Shown here piece by piece: positions 1 through 11,900 of a stretch of 64,000 bases of DNA. How positions within the stretch are numbered: position 1 is the stretch's first letter; every line of letters starts with the position of its first letter. Origin of the DNA: Otatea glauca. Lineage: Eukaryota; Streptophyta; Magnoliopsida; Poales; Poaceae. The DNA lies in the NCBI GenBank assembly GCA_036346275.1, contig CM070727.1:1727760-1791759 (forward strand), read 5' to 3'. The notes below the pieces were generated by a model, which was not told where the DNA came from, ran no database searches, and was given only the letters and a program-made list of their open reading frames with translations. The translations under genes were made by a program, and so were the position numbers.

Positions 1-361
1 CATGCGACCATTTCGAGGAAGCATCGATGAGCATCATAAAGTATCGAAACGGCCCTGACAGGGGCTGAATCGGACCGCAAATATCCCCCTGGATGCGTTC
101 CAGGAATGCAGGGAGTTCACTTTGCACTTTCATGACAGAGGGTCTAGTTATTAATTTCCCGGTGCCACATGCAGGGCACACAAAATCTTCATGATTCGAG
201 AAATTTTTAACATTAATACCATGACCTTGTGAGTTGTTCACTATATTTCTTATTATTCTAAGACTAGGATGGCCTAATCTACCATGCCATAAAGAAAATA
301 ACACAGAGCTTCTAAAAACAGTCTTCAAGGAAGTATACACTTCGGGTGCATGAATATTCGT

Positions 362-727
362 TTAGTACAACCCAGATTCATATGAGGGATATTTTTCTAA
401 TACCATTTTTCCACATACCGCGTGCTTCACAATGCACAAGTATTCTTTGCCATTTTCTTCATTGGTTTCTACGTGAAAACCATTGGCGCGGATGTCTTTA
501 AAGCTTAAAAGAGTGCGCGTTGATTCCGGGTACAAAAGGGCTTCTTCAATTACCAAAGTTGTACCCATAGGCAATATAATAGTGGCTCTTCCTGAGCCGA
601 TTACATATGAGTCGCTTCCTGCGATCGTAGTAATCTTTCCAGCGTTCTTCGTGATCGACTGGAAGTATTTAGACTCTCTTAAGATGGTATTTGTTGTGCC
701 ACTATCAACAATGCATATCTCTTCCAT
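362..727 (-). pseudogene. copia pol, aspartic protease segment (partial)
   Basis: A 121-residue open frame starts with MEEICIVDSGTT. The D-S-G-T at residues 8-11 is the active-site motif of a retropepsin-type aspartic protease, intact here, unlike copies 1 and 2. The ATG lies 18 nt downstream of a predicted 3' splice site (boundary 746/745). The frame stops at 362-364, whereas the homologous DNA of the other copies continues into pre-integrase and integrase sequence. The downstream homology (1-361) is therefore out of frame or broken in this copy. Confidence 0.75.
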
Positions 728-935
728 TTGGACGCTACACGATTTCTAGATAAAAGAAGTATAATCCCAATCAAACAGAGGCAAAATGATTCAAATATTG
801 CTTGTAAATTTGAAGAATACTGGAATAAAGAATAAATTGCATATTTATTCATGAGAGAAGTATGCTCTTCTAGAGCTTACAATTCATTATTCAAAAAGAA
901 AAAGCTAACAACCATAATCTAAAAGAAAATGCGAT
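728..935 (-). other. gag-pol spacer with predicted 3' splice site (copia copy 3)
   Basis: Non-coding AT-rich spacer between the gag stop (936-938) and the pol ATG (725-727). On the minus strand it ends in a pyrimidine-rich run, TTATACTTCTTTTATCTAG, whose AG is at 747-746. Copy 1 resumes homology exactly after this AG, at the bases AAATCGTG. This is the best view in the window of the acceptor side of the proposed retrotransposon intron. Confidence 0.6.
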
Positions 936-1133
936 TCATGCATTTAAACGGCGATCACGATGCTTGATTGTTACGCTGACGCGGTAGGTTTGGCGTCCTG
1001 CGAGGACCCTAGACCAATCGCGAGACGAGCTTCTTGCCCCAAGAACGATCTTCACGTCGATGCCCAAGTGAGGTAGTTTCGACCGTGCGGGCGCTTCTTC
1101 AAACTCACGATTCACGATGCCGAACATTTGCAT
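936..1133 (-). pseudogene. copia gag remnant (internally deleted)
   Basis: This short frame contains IVNREFEE and DVKIVLGAR, which resemble the start of the UBN2-type Gag of plant copia elements. The DNA aligns with 35905-36080 of copy 2 and then jumps to the sequence just before the gag stop, so roughly 500 bp of gag is missing. No splice-type junction is seen at this deletion, unlike the one in copy 1. The residual frame is unlikely to make a working Gag. Confidence 0.6.
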
Positions 1134-2055
1134 GATTTCAAAATTCCGACATTAGATTACTGCGTGTAATCTAATAGAAAATGGTTGCAAAACATAAAGT
1201 ACAGAAAATAAATTTCTATGCATTGCAGTATACAAAATAGAGCAATGAATTTAAAATTCATAAAGAATATTCATAAAAACTGAGAAATAAAGCTAGAAAA
1301 ATTAAAAACAGAGCCAAATAAATCTTCTTGATTTTCTGGCAATTTTTTTTCAAAATTTTCTGCAATTTTTTTCTCTTTTTCTTCTTCTTCACTTCTCCTT
1401 TCTTTTCTTTTATTTCTTTTCTTTTCTTTTCTTTTCCTTCTACTGAAGCCGTCTCTGGCCTTCCCGCCCATTTATCGTCTTGTGACGGCTAGGGTAAAAA
1501 AAACCTAGCCGCCACTGACCTTCTCCCGCCGTTTTTCTTCTTATGGCCGTCGGGTGCCGGGTGATCTGTGGTCGAATCGGCGGTGTGCAGATGCGAAGCG
1601 GACCGGCGGCGAGGCCAACAAATGCATGACCGAGGAGGCCAGGCGGCGACGCTACCGAGCGATCATGAGCCGAAGCCAAAGAGACGGCGCGCGGGGCAGA
1701 ATACATGGATGGAGGCCGTGGCCGAGAGCTGGTGGCCGAGGCCGCGGCGGCCGGCGGTGGCACCGAAGGCTGAGGCGCAGCTGGCCCCGGCGAGCCGTCG
1801 GCGCGCGCGCCGTCGCGGCCTCGTCGCGGTGGCGGCCGTCGTCCGGCCCGGTCGGTGGCAAGACGCCGGCGCTGGCCGGAGCCGAGCGGCGACGACGGCC
1901 AGCGTCGGCCGAGGGGAGCTACAGCCGAGGCGGCGGAGCCGAGGCGCAGCGACAAGGCCGAGGCGACGCCGGCCGACACAACGGCGGAGTGGCTGTGAGG
2001 TGGGGCCGAGGCGGGAGGCGGCTTCAAGCCGGACCAGCAACGGCGCGACAGCGGC
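1134..2055 (-). other. copia leader (copy 3): AT-rich part, CT microsatellite and GC-rich part
   Basis: 1134-1480 matches the AT-rich leader of copy 2 (35600-35900). It includes a CT/TTTTC-rich microsatellite at about 1370-1440, which is A/G-rich in the sense of the element. 1490-2055 is a GC-rich stretch with long but unrecognisable open frames on both strands, like 34457-35600 of copy 2. Both copies carry the palindrome-like CTAGCCG/CGGCTAG words near the junction of the two parts. I read this as untranslated leader, not as a gene. Confidence 0.6.
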
Positions 2056-2267
2056 GGGTACCTCGCTATCGAATAGTCCGGGGTTCTCGAACAGATCTAA
2101 AATTGGAGATCAGAGAGAGAGACAGATATATGAGAGCGACGACGGAATTCTTTATTGCTTTCAGATTGCTTCTACATAGGGGACCCTCCTCCTTTTATAG
2201 CGCTCACCTAGGGTTTCGGCTAAGGGACCACGGTAGGTTTTTTATTGGCCCACGTGGTTTCCCAACA
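2056..2267 (-). repeat. LTR of copia copy 3
   Basis: On the minus strand it begins TGTTGGGAAACC at 2267 and carries GCGCTATAAAAGGAGGAGG (TATA box) and CCCCGGACTATTCGATAGCGAGG near its end. These are the same landmarks as in the LTRs of copies 1 and 2. The last bases (expected CCTTAACA) are replaced by unrelated GC-rich sequence, so the inner boundary is approximate. Confidence 0.8.
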
Positions 2268-2552
2268 GTAGATTGACAAAACCCTGGGCTGCACCACCTC
2301 GTCCTTCTGGACAGAGATCCATTCTTTGTCTACCCCTCCTGAGAACTGCAGCACGATATACGGGTCGTAAACCGAACATTGATAGGCTCACATGTTGCAT
2401 GCATCGCTGCAGAATTTCCTCTAGATAAAACATCTTCGGGAGGGTCAAAATTATGAAGCAGTACGAAAAGTTCATGCAGATGCAGTGAAGTTGTCTGCAA
2501 AATTTGTACATGCAGTACCAAGCTCTACTCGTGGACAGAGCTGACCCGATAG

Positions 2553-3710
2553 TAAGGATGCTAATGGGCCGAACACATTTGATCCAAACCTAATATTTTT
2601 TTATATAAATTTATATCCAGTCTGATTTAAAAATAGTGAGATCTAAGACTGATCTAGATCCAAATAAAAGTCTGGGTCTTGATTTGGACAAATTACAAAC
2701 TATTTGTTTGATGAGTTGATGGTTTACGGTACAATATTTAAGTGATAAAACTATTTCTTAGATCGTAAATGAACTAAAGTGTGATCATAATAGAAACAAG
2801 CATGCATTATCCAAATAAATTTGTCCATACAAAAACTCAGATAAAGTAGAATAAAGATCAATCATCAGAGTTCCCATAAAAGATCAAAGGTCTCAAAAAA
2901 ATACTACCCCATGAAATTTTATGCGTCACTACTTAGTTTGCAACTTAATTGATATACTGAATCTAACACTAACCCCCTTACCAACACTTAGGCTTAGCAC
3001 GCCACACAAAATGAGCTAACTACACTCAAGCACACATGAAACTTAACAAAAGTCACAGATGACGTCGCGCTACTTCTACTACATATATGCAAAGGACATG
3101 TTGAGCTGAATAAGCCTAGCATTATTTTAACATGTTGAGCTGAATACAGTGCCACCTCAGAATTCAATCAGTGTTTGTTATAAGTAAAATTATCATATAT
3201 CATCGTACTAAATCCTTAAATAAAACAAAAACTCACGAATATTGATAGCCATGAGGATATATCCCTTTCTTATTAACCCACTATCAACAAATTTCAAAAC
3301 TATTGTTGCTATATTTTGGTTCAAGAATAGTACCATGTGAAAACACATTGTTATCACTTGAATATGGTACTGTAAACCATCAACTCGAATCACTGGTAGT
3401 CTTAGTAAGAAAAAAGAAAAATCACTCCAATGTCTATAATTACATATCATACTTACTGAAAATAAATATTGAAAGTTAGAACTTAAAGTATGTAAAACAA
3501 AAAGAAAGCATTAATGATAAAGATAACATCAATTGATTTTCCTAACCGGTGGTGAGAGATTTAGTTGAAAAACATAAGGTCTAAGCCTGATCTAATTCGA
3601 TCTAGATCTAGTCCAAATAGCTATATATCTAAAATGAGTCCAATCCATTTGTGATTTTAGGCTGATCTGATCCAACAACCTGAACCGGTACAAGCCCATT
3701 TAACACACCT
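2553..3710. mobile_element. long-terminal-inverted-repeat DNA element (MULE- or foldback-like)
   Basis: The ends are inverted relatives: AGGATGCTAATGGGC on the left and, on the opposite strand at the right, AGGTGTGTTAAATGGGC. A stronger internal inverted match is GAGTTGATGGTTTAC at about 2713, against the reverse complement at about 3352-3390. The flanks read acccgatag (2544-2552) and acccggtag (3711-3719), a candidate 9-bp target duplication with one mismatch. The interior is AT-rich and has no coding signal. A 9-bp duplication suggests a Mutator-like non-autonomous element; an 8-bp reading would suggest hAT. Confidence 0.5.
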
Positions 3711-3719
3711 ACCCGGTAG

Positions 3720-4609
3720 GCTTCCAAATGGCGTGTCCGCACGGTGGAATAAGAACTGACAAGAGGAAATGAATACGGAGTACATGGGAATGAGAAGAAT
3801 GAATTGCCAGTGAGGTCAGAATGTTACCGGCAATGTTTGGTAGGAGTGATCATCCAGCATAGCATGGGTTGGTCCATCTCAACCCTTTTCTCTTTTGCCT
3901 ACTTAACTGTGCATACAAGGGATGGAGGCGGTGATGAGCTAAAACTCAATTCTACTCTCAAACCAAACAAAAACATGAGAAACCAGTTGATGCTAGGACC
4001 AACCCATTCCTCACATCTACACCCCGCTAATTGATCAAAGTACAAAGTTGACCCTGATTTTTTTTTTCAAAGGGTAATTTAGTAAGAATAATCATTTTAT
4101 TCTCACTCTTTCCAAACAAGTGTGGCATGGTATTACGAGTTCAACGCCACATCCCATCTACAGTTCCCACCTGTCAAGGCTGTCAGTTCTCTTAACTGAG
4201 CGCAAGAAGACTTAAGACCTACCAGATAGTGGTAGGTTTATCCGTTTACGCAGGCCTCTGTAAAATTGGGCAACTTGCAGCAAGCTGCAGTATTGCTCCT
4301 TTTGGATCATCCAGCTTCCAAGTACAGTGCTAGAAGATATGCGAGGTGCAAGCTGAGCGTTCAGACATTTATCCTGCTGTTTATCGTAGTGTTGGTCTAA
4401 ATTGGATAAATATGAAAAAGAATTGTATCCTTTATTATAGCAGTTAAAACTTGCGGCTTGACGAGCATGGCATGGGTTGATAAACTGACAAGCCACGCCA
4501 CAAATACATCCTGATGACTCCAAAGAGTTATCTTAGAGTAGGAATATAAAGGCCAAGGGAAAAAAAACTTATTTGTAGATCTAGCAAGGTCTATAATAGT
4601 GCTGTAGAG
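3720..4609. other. intergenic stretch and presumed 3' UTR of QPT
   Basis: No reading frame with recognisable similarity. The part nearest 4609 should hold the 3' untranslated region of the minus-strand QPT gene. I see no clear element boundaries; the short open frames at 3804-4034 and 4212-4523 have no recognisable content. Confidence 0.4.
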
Positions 4610-7600
4610 TCAGGCACGATTTGTACGCCTTCCAACTTGAAGAGCGAGTTCAGTGTCGATTTTAAGAGATATATCGAGCGCCTTGACAGAATGTGTTAAT
4701 GCTCCACTGAAACAAATAAAGAAATTGTTGAAATAGTTGTAGAATGATTGGAGCGTGGGGCTCTACAGTGATTCAAAAAATCAAGATATCTGACGATCCT
4801 ATCACGGGAATTTTCATCTATAAATCAGAGATCAAAACAGCAAACAATACAACAGCTGCCCATTCAACCCATGTTAAAAAATTGCTCTGGAAAGCAAACA
4901 TATTTTAGCTCAAACAGAAAGCAGTGCACATATTATTGCTTTATAAATGAAAATAATTAGTGGTTTGTTAATAGAAAAAAGATACTGGTACCTTGAAATA
5001 TATGTAACTCCTGTTTCTCCAATTTTTTTCACTGTATTAATCGTCACATTTCCAGATGCCTTCAGTTAAAAAACAAAACTGTTACATTCAGCACAACTCA
5101 GAAGTCAGAAACAGTTGCTTTCAACAAAACAGCATTGCAACTAGCACACATCTTTATGAAACCTATCAATGTAACTCGTCAGTTTATCTAGTTTATCTCA
5201 CAAGAAAAAGGGTAACTAGTCAGTTATTGCTAGGAAGTAAACGAAGAAATGATTCCTTTGCTTACTTGTACATTATCTTTATCATAATTTGAAAAATGAG
5301 GGTATACAAGGCAGGAATAGAGCAAAACTAAGATATAGTCAAGTTGAAAAGATCAACGGAAGTAATTGTGACCTGTGAGTGATGGTGCCCACACTACATA
5401 AGCATTCCAAAGAGGAGGGAAACAGCACTACATACATAATGGAAATGTATGCTTTGGAAACATTCGTACCTCAGTCTCAAATCTACCATTTATCAACTGA
5501 ACTGCATCTTTGAGCATTGATACATCTATGTCTCCTTTTGGAAGAGGGACAACCATATTATCCAACATTATGCGGGTTAATGAAGTATTGTTCTCATCAG
5601 CATAGTTCAATAAATCTTTAACCTCCTCAAGTGTCCTTGTCTCAACCTGGTTCATAAAATATAATCATTGTCAAGACACAAGATATGCACGTTGATTTCT
5701 CTCTTACTTTTTACAAGAACATATGCATACTTCTACATAAAATCCTTTTTTTCACAATTAAGTGGGTAGAGCAAACAAATCACACTGAAGAAAAAAGAGT
5801 GAACCACTAAGTAGTACATACATGCAGAATTACGTCTTTTAGATGGTATCTGTAATCACTAAGTAGTACCTCAACAGGAATTGTAAGCTTTTCCATCTCC
5901 AAGAACTGATCAACAGATTTCATTGCATTTGTAATGCCTCCAGCAACAGAAATATGATTATCCTTTATCATAACCATGTCAAATAAACCAAGCCTGTGAT
6001 TCTTTCCACCACCAATTAGCACCTATATGTGTACCAAAAAATGAGAAAAACTGCAAAGAAGGAAGGAGAAAGAATAAAAAAGTGATGAAATGGCAAGAAA
6101 TAATCAAAACGAAGTATGCTTACTGCCCACTTGTCAACCAGACGTAAACCTGGAGCAGTTTTCCTTGTTTCCAATATGCATGCTGGACGAGCAGCATCAA
6201 CCATGGCCTGAACAAATCAGCATCAGCAAATGACGATGACATGATCGAGAACAAATTAGAAGGTTTACTGAAATATCATATCTGAAGAATCAGACTTTGC
6301 CAGGGAAAAGGAGGAACATCCTTAGATACGATATAACGGCACATATCACCTTTGTCATTGTTGCGATTCCACTCATTCTTTGCATGAAATTGAGCACAAC
6401 CCTTTCAGCAACAATAATGCTCCGAGCACACCCTTAATACAGATAATGAAAATAGGAAAAATATGTTAGGACTTAAATAGTTAACCCAACTTCTAAACCT
6501 TAACTACTACCAAATATAATAGTTGTTTAGGCATTTTACCATACAGTTTGCCAAATTGCAATCCCTTATGGACATAATTTCCATCATTTTCAAACCATTC
6601 AACCTACAAAGTCGGCCAAGAAAGAACAATAGGTACAATCAATGCGGCCTACAATACATATAGAATCATATCCTGCCAAAACATCAAATGGGGGAAACAA
6701 TGCAATGGAAATACCTTCAATGACGGATCAACTTGGTTAAATATCATATCTGCTAGGCTTATTCCAGCGATGACACCATCCTCCTTAGCAATAAAGGTGG
6801 CTTCAGCTTTCAAATCAGTTGGTATGGTGGCCAAACAAGACACATCCCCTGAGGTGTTAACAGACAGTTACAGCATTCTAATACTGAGATATGGACATCC
6901 ATTAAAAAACAGACAATAGTTTCAATATCAAAAGAAGAAGAAAACTCAAATTGCATAGCTACTTCAAAAGAAGAAGAAAACTCAAATTGCATAGCTACTT
7001 GTAAAGAAAAGACCTCACCGGAGCTTATCGTTACTGAAGGGACCCAGTGGAATTTTAACTTCTTCAGTTCTTTGGCTACTATGGCCCCATATCTAGAATG
7101 TTAGGGTAAGGAAGCCTCATAAGTGAAGAAGAAAGCTCCAGACATGATTGGATGAAAATATGGACCCAAGATGAAAACATATGGATCCTTTCTATTTCTT
7201 CTTTCTGCCTTCGTAACAATAAGAAACTTCAGGCGTTGACACAAAAACAACAATAGGTCGATCTTAAACCTCTGAATAAGATACTTTTTTCTATTGTAGA
7301 CGATGACAACATTACAACAATAACAACTCAATAAGACACTTCTTAACCTCTGAATCCCACTTGCAGCAAATTGGAAATGAAAAATGTGGTATTATCTCAC
7401 AATCTATCAATCATTGGGTGAGAGACAGTAAATTATTATTTCGGAGAGAGTAAACTAGCTTTTCTACTAACTCTTAAACAGCAAGGACAAATCCTAGCAC
7501 TACGGCTTCACTCCTTAAACTGCGAGATAAGTGCATACGAAGAGTGAGAGTCGGCACCTGAAACTACAGGACGAGCTAGCTTAAGCCGGATTTGATGTCC

Positions 7601-8071
7601 GCAAGTCCATTTGTGATCACGGCATGCTAACAAGCACTTTGAAACTAAAGAGGTGGTACGGATGCATGCAGCATGCAAGCAAACTTTCTCTCTACACCAT
7701 TCGAGCACTCGGGCAACGGTGGAAACTAAATTTGACGGGACGAACAGTGGGCGAGCACTCCGCATCATTCCAGTGATGAAGTATATGCGTTATGTACCTC
7801 GGTCGCCGGCGTCCTCGGAGAGGGCGAGGGCGATGACGGCCTTGAGGTCGTAGGTGGGGTGCGCCGGCGGCGGCACGGGCGACGCGGGCGCCTGCGCCTC
7901 GGCGGACATGGAGGCGGCGCGGCGGCGAGCGGGCAGGCGTAGGCTGGTGGGGATGCGACGGTGGTTGGAGCACGCCGACGAGGAGGATGAGGAGGAGGTG
8001 GGAAGGAGGCGTTGGCGGCGGGCGAGGTGGAGGTCGAGGTTGGGCGCGGCCGTGGTGGGAATCGCGGGCAT
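4610..8071 (-). CDS. QPT: quinolinate phosphoribosyltransferase (nicotinate-nucleotide pyrophosphorylase), plastidial
   Basis: This enzyme converts quinolinate and PRPP to nicotinate mononucleotide, CO2 and pyrophosphate, the entry of the de novo pathway into NAD. Nine exons, in transcript order: 8071-7798, 6848-6715, 6603-6540, 6432-6350, 6207-6124, 6022-5870, 5646-5470, 5059-4992, 4706-4610. All introns are GT-AG, the frame stays open and the product is 377 residues, normal for the plant enzyme. Family signatures are RKTAPGLR (200-207), GGGKNHR (217-223), IKDNH (232-236), MLDN and SSGALTHS near the end. The first 55 or so residues are rich in Ser, Arg and Ala and look like a plastid transit peptide. 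The start at 8071 was chosen because it precedes this peptide; a second Met lies about 55 residues in. A copia element begins about 550 bp upstream. Confidence 0.93.
6928..6999. repeat. 36-bp tandem duplication in QPT intron 1
   Basis: Two adjacent copies of a 36-bp unit beginning TCAAAAGAAGAAG and ending GCATAGCTACT. They lie about 80 bp upstream of the exon 2 acceptor on the minus strand, where they read as a pyrimidine-rich tract, and could contribute to acceptor context. No other function is visible. Confidence 0.9.
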
Positions 8072-8624
8072 CGCTCGCAGCCGTCGGCTGGGTGGGAACT
8101 GAGGAGTGCGAAACGCAGTGGAATGGAAGGAGGAAGCCGGCTTCTCTGGTGTGCCTGCGCGACGCGGTGCGCGTTCCGTGTGTGTCGTGTCTCGTGTGTG
8201 AGCTGCTTGCTGAGCCTGACGCTGTGCCGCTGTGGTTTCTCGCTCTGATCGAAGTGGTGTGCGCGCGGCGCGGTGATTTTGGTTTGCTTCTCGTGGGCGT
8301 GGCAGTGTGGGCCGTGTGCGCCGGCGGTTCATCGGACGGTCAGGTCAGGTGCATATAGCCGTAAATCACGTGCGAGCGCTTGTGATTTTACCAGTTTTGC
8401 GGTAGCCGGTGGCCAGGATGAGGTTTTTTCGTTGCGCCGAGGCGGATTGGCGCCGGTGCTACATCTTGACTACAAGATGTGCCAGGAACCGAACCGAACG
8501 GGCTCAAGTCTAGCGGCGCACGAATGACTCCTTTCGTCGGGTATTCCACGACCAAGCGGCGCAAACTACTCCAGTCATGACAAGTTCCACGGTGGCAATC
8601 CTAGAATTCTCATTGAGTTTTTTA
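8072..8624 (-). promoter_or_regulatory. QPT 5' leader and upstream region
   Basis: GC-rich sequence upstream of the QPT start codon, reaching to the left edge of copia copy 1. I see no convincing TATA box. At most about 550 bp of native upstream DNA remains before the retrotransposon, so any promoter elements further out now lie more than 4 kb further away. Confidence 0.4.
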
Positions 8625-8840
8625 GGTTGGGAAACCGTAATAGCCCATTGAAGGCCCATATGGTCCCTTAGCCAAAATCCTAAATTAGCGCTATAAAAGG
8701 AGGAGGGGTCTCCCCAATGTACATGCATTCATTAGCAAAAAGAATTCCATTGTTGCTCTCCTAAACACGTGTCTCTCTCTTTCGTTCTCCAATTCGGATC
8801 GTTGGGAACCCGGACTATTCGATAGCGAGGTTCCTTAACA
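8625..8840 (+). repeat. 5' LTR of copia copy 1
   Basis: Starts GGTTGGGAAACC (the first T of the consensus TG is changed to G) and ends CCTTAACA. TATAAAAG is at 8692-8699. A CACGTG palindrome followed by a CT run lies about 75 bp further on, as in every LTR of this family here. Confidence 0.9.
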
Positions 8841-8901
8841 CGTTATCAGCACGAATTGCTCTACGGAGATCAGAATTGAAAAGAAATCGTGTAGCGCCCA
8901 A
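8841..8901 (+). other. copia copy 1 leader with exon-exon-like junction at 8883/8884
   Basis: The primer-binding region begins CGTTATCAGCACGAATTGC directly after the LTR; I cannot name the tRNA with confidence. After 43 nt the sequence GAAAAG joins AAATCGTGTAGC. Copy 2 shows GAAAAG followed by GTGAGA at 34431-34439, and copy 3 shows a 3' splice site just before AAATCGTGTAGC. The pol ATG follows 18 nt after the junction, the same distance as from the acceptor in copy 3. Confidence 0.75.
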
Positions 8902-11900
8902 ATGGAAGAGATATGCATTGTTGACAGTGACACAACAAATACCATCTTAAGAGAGTCTAAGTATTTCCAGTCGATCACGAAGAACGCTGGAAAGATTACT
9001 ACGATCGCAGGAAGCGACTCATATGTAATCGGCTTAGGAAGAGCCACTATTATATTGCCTATGGGTACAACTTTGGTAATTGAGGAAGCCCTTTTGTACC
9101 CTGAATCAACGTGCACTCTCTTAAGCTTTAAAGACATCCGCGCCAATGGTTTTCACGTAGAAACCAATGAACAAAATGGCAAAGAATACTTGTGCATTAT
9201 GAAGCACGCGGTATGTGGAAAAATGGTATTAGAAAAATGTCCTCATATGAATCTGGGTTGTACTACACGAATATTCATGCACCAAGTGTATACTTCCTTG
9301 AAGACTGCTTTTAGAAGCTCGAGTTATTTTCTTTATGGCATGGTAGATTAGGTCATCTGGTCTTAGAATGATGAGAAATATAGTGAACAACTCACAAGGT
9401 CATGGCATTAATGTTAAAAATTTCCGAATCATGAAGATTTTGTGTGCCTGCATGTGCTAACGGAAATTAATAACTAGACCCTCTGTCATGAAAGTGCAAA
9501 GTGAAATCCTGCATTCTGGAACGCATCTAGGGGATATTTGCGGTCCGATTCACCCTGTCGAGGCCGCTTCGATACTTTATGGTGCTCATCGATGCTTCCT
9601 CGAAATGGTCGCATGTATGCTTGTTGTCAACAAGAAACCATGCTTTTGCAAAGCTGATCTCGCAGATCATAAGAATTAAGAATGTTTTTCCTGATCATCG
9701 CGTGAAGTCCATTAGAATGGACAATGCTGGAGAATTTACTTCAAAGGCATTTGATGATTATTGCACAAAGAATGGGATAGCGATTGAGCACTCAGACCGC
9801 ACGTCCATACGCAGAATGGACTAGCAGAAGCACTAATAAAGAGGATTAAGTTCATTGCCAGACCGCTTTTGCAGAGTTGTAACTTGCCCAACACTTGTTG
9901 GGGACACGCAGTCCTGCACGCAGCAGCTCTTATCAATTTTAGACCGTCGGCCTACAACATCTATTCTCCTATGAAGCTTGTGCACGGGATCATCCCGAAG
10001 ATCTCCCATCTTAGAAAATTTGGGTGTATGATATATGTACCTATACCACCCCCTCAGCGGACTACAATGGGCCCTCTCCGTAAGTCTGGGATATACGTTG
10101 GTTATGAGAGTGCATCCATAATCAGGTATTTGGAACCCATGACTGGAGATTTGCATCTGACCCGATTTCGATTGCATCTTTGACGAGGATCGTTTCCCGT
10201 CATTAGGGGGAGGAAATCAACCTTTGGATGAAAAATGCCGGGAAATCATATGGCATTCCACTGGGATCCCCGCACATGACCCCCGAACTAATGAAGCAAA
10301 TCAAGAAGTCCAGAAGATAATTGATTTGTAGAATTTAGCAAATGAACTGTCTGATCATTTTTGTGATCTGAAGGGCGTGGTTAAGTCGCATGTACCCGCA
10401 AGGAATGCACCAGAGAGGGTGGAAATACCAAAGAAAATAGAAGGTATCCCTCAGCCTGTTCAGAGGCCTCAAAGAAAAAGGGCAGGAAATCTGGCTCCTC
10501 AAACCCAAAGTACCCGGAGACGTGCGAGAAAATCAAGCAGAGGACTTACCACAACCAATCACGAAAATGCCCCAAGGAAAGAAGGGAGCAGTTGAGACTG
10601 CAGCGGAAAGAAGCCAACGGAAAAGGCAATTCGGACTTGAATCTTCCATGAAGGAAGCCGTCGGAAATAATGTGCGCACACATAGGCGATGAAAGCTAAA
10701 GGAACTTGCTCTGCGATAGGGAAAAGCAGCGAAGAGCAAGTAAAAGTGCATGAAGCACCCCATGAAGAAATGGCCATAAACTTTGTAATAACAGGAGAAT
10801 CCTGAATAGAACAACGACCAACGTTGATGCATACTTTGCAAAGAAGATTGCCTCAATCATTGATCATGATCCCGAGCCTGCATCTCGCAGAGTGCAAGAA
10901 AAGGCTAGATTGGGAAGAATGGAAAAAGACAATCACTGCAGAGTTAGTCTCTCGAACAAGAGAGAGGTGTTTGTTCAGATACCGCACACCTCCCCATATA
11001 AACCCGTAGGTCACAAATGGGTCTTTGTTCGAAGAGAAATGAAAACAACGGTTGTAAGGTACAAAGCAAGGCTTGTAGCTCAAGGTTTCACTCAATGTCC
11101 TGGAGTTGATTATGAAGAAACCTATTCTTCGGTCATGGGAGAAATTACCTTTAGATATGGCAGTCAACTTGAAGTTGAGAATGAAGCTAATGGATGTTGT
11201 CACAGCATATTTGTATGGAAACTTGAATTCGGAGATATACATGAAAGTACAGGAAGGAATTCCTATCCCGAACCAAGACGGAGCAAATAGAAACACATGA
11301 TGAGTGTGAAATTGGAGAAATCACTGTATGGATCAAGCGATCGGGAAGAATGTGGTACAATCGCTGAGTGACTTTCTCTGCAAGAAAGGCTACACAAACA
11401 GCTAAGATTGTCCATGTGTGTTTATCAATGATCCCGAATGGATTTCGTATAATCTCCGTCTATGTAGATGACTTGAACATCATAGGGACGGATGAAGAAA
11501 TTGAAGAGGTATGCTCATACTTGAAGTCTGAGTTTGAAATGAAAGATTTGGGTAAAACCAAGTTTTGTTTAGGCTTGCAGCTTGAACATGTCCAAGGAGG
11601 AATCTTGGTACATCAATCAACCTATACACAGAAAGTGTTGGAAAGGTTTGGATTTGAAAAAGCATATCCTGCGAAGACTCCAATGGTCGGAAGGTCACTC
11701 CAAGCAGACCTAGACCCATACAGACCTAGAGAAGAGGGGGAGGAAGTCCTGGGAGCAGAATTCCCATATCTGAGTGCAATTGGAGCGCTCATGTACCTTG
11801 CAAATAGCACTAGACCGGACATTACGTTCGCTGTGAATTTGCTAGCTCGGTACAGTGCAGAACCCACCAAAAGGCATTGGAAAGGGGTCAAGGACATCTT

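Larger units (their letters stand above)
1..2267 (-). mobile_element. Ty1/copia LTR retrotransposon, copy 3 (5' portion, runs off the window)
   Basis: Reading on the minus strand from 2267 to 1 gives LTR, GC-rich leader, gag remnant, spacer, protease start and integrase start. It is recognised by close similarity to the copia copies at 8625-12965 and 34166-40782. Bases 1-361 correspond to the pre-integrase and integrase-start segment of those copies. The other LTR lies outside the window, so the insertion boundary and target duplication cannot be tested. The primer-binding region after the LTR is not recognisable, and most of gag is deleted relative to copy 2, so this copy is defective. Confidence 0.85.

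Noticed and set aside
1440..2276. Overlapping open frames up to 240 residues on both strands
   Set aside because: They lie in the GC-rich leader and LTR of copia copy 3 and cross the LTR boundary; no protein similarity.
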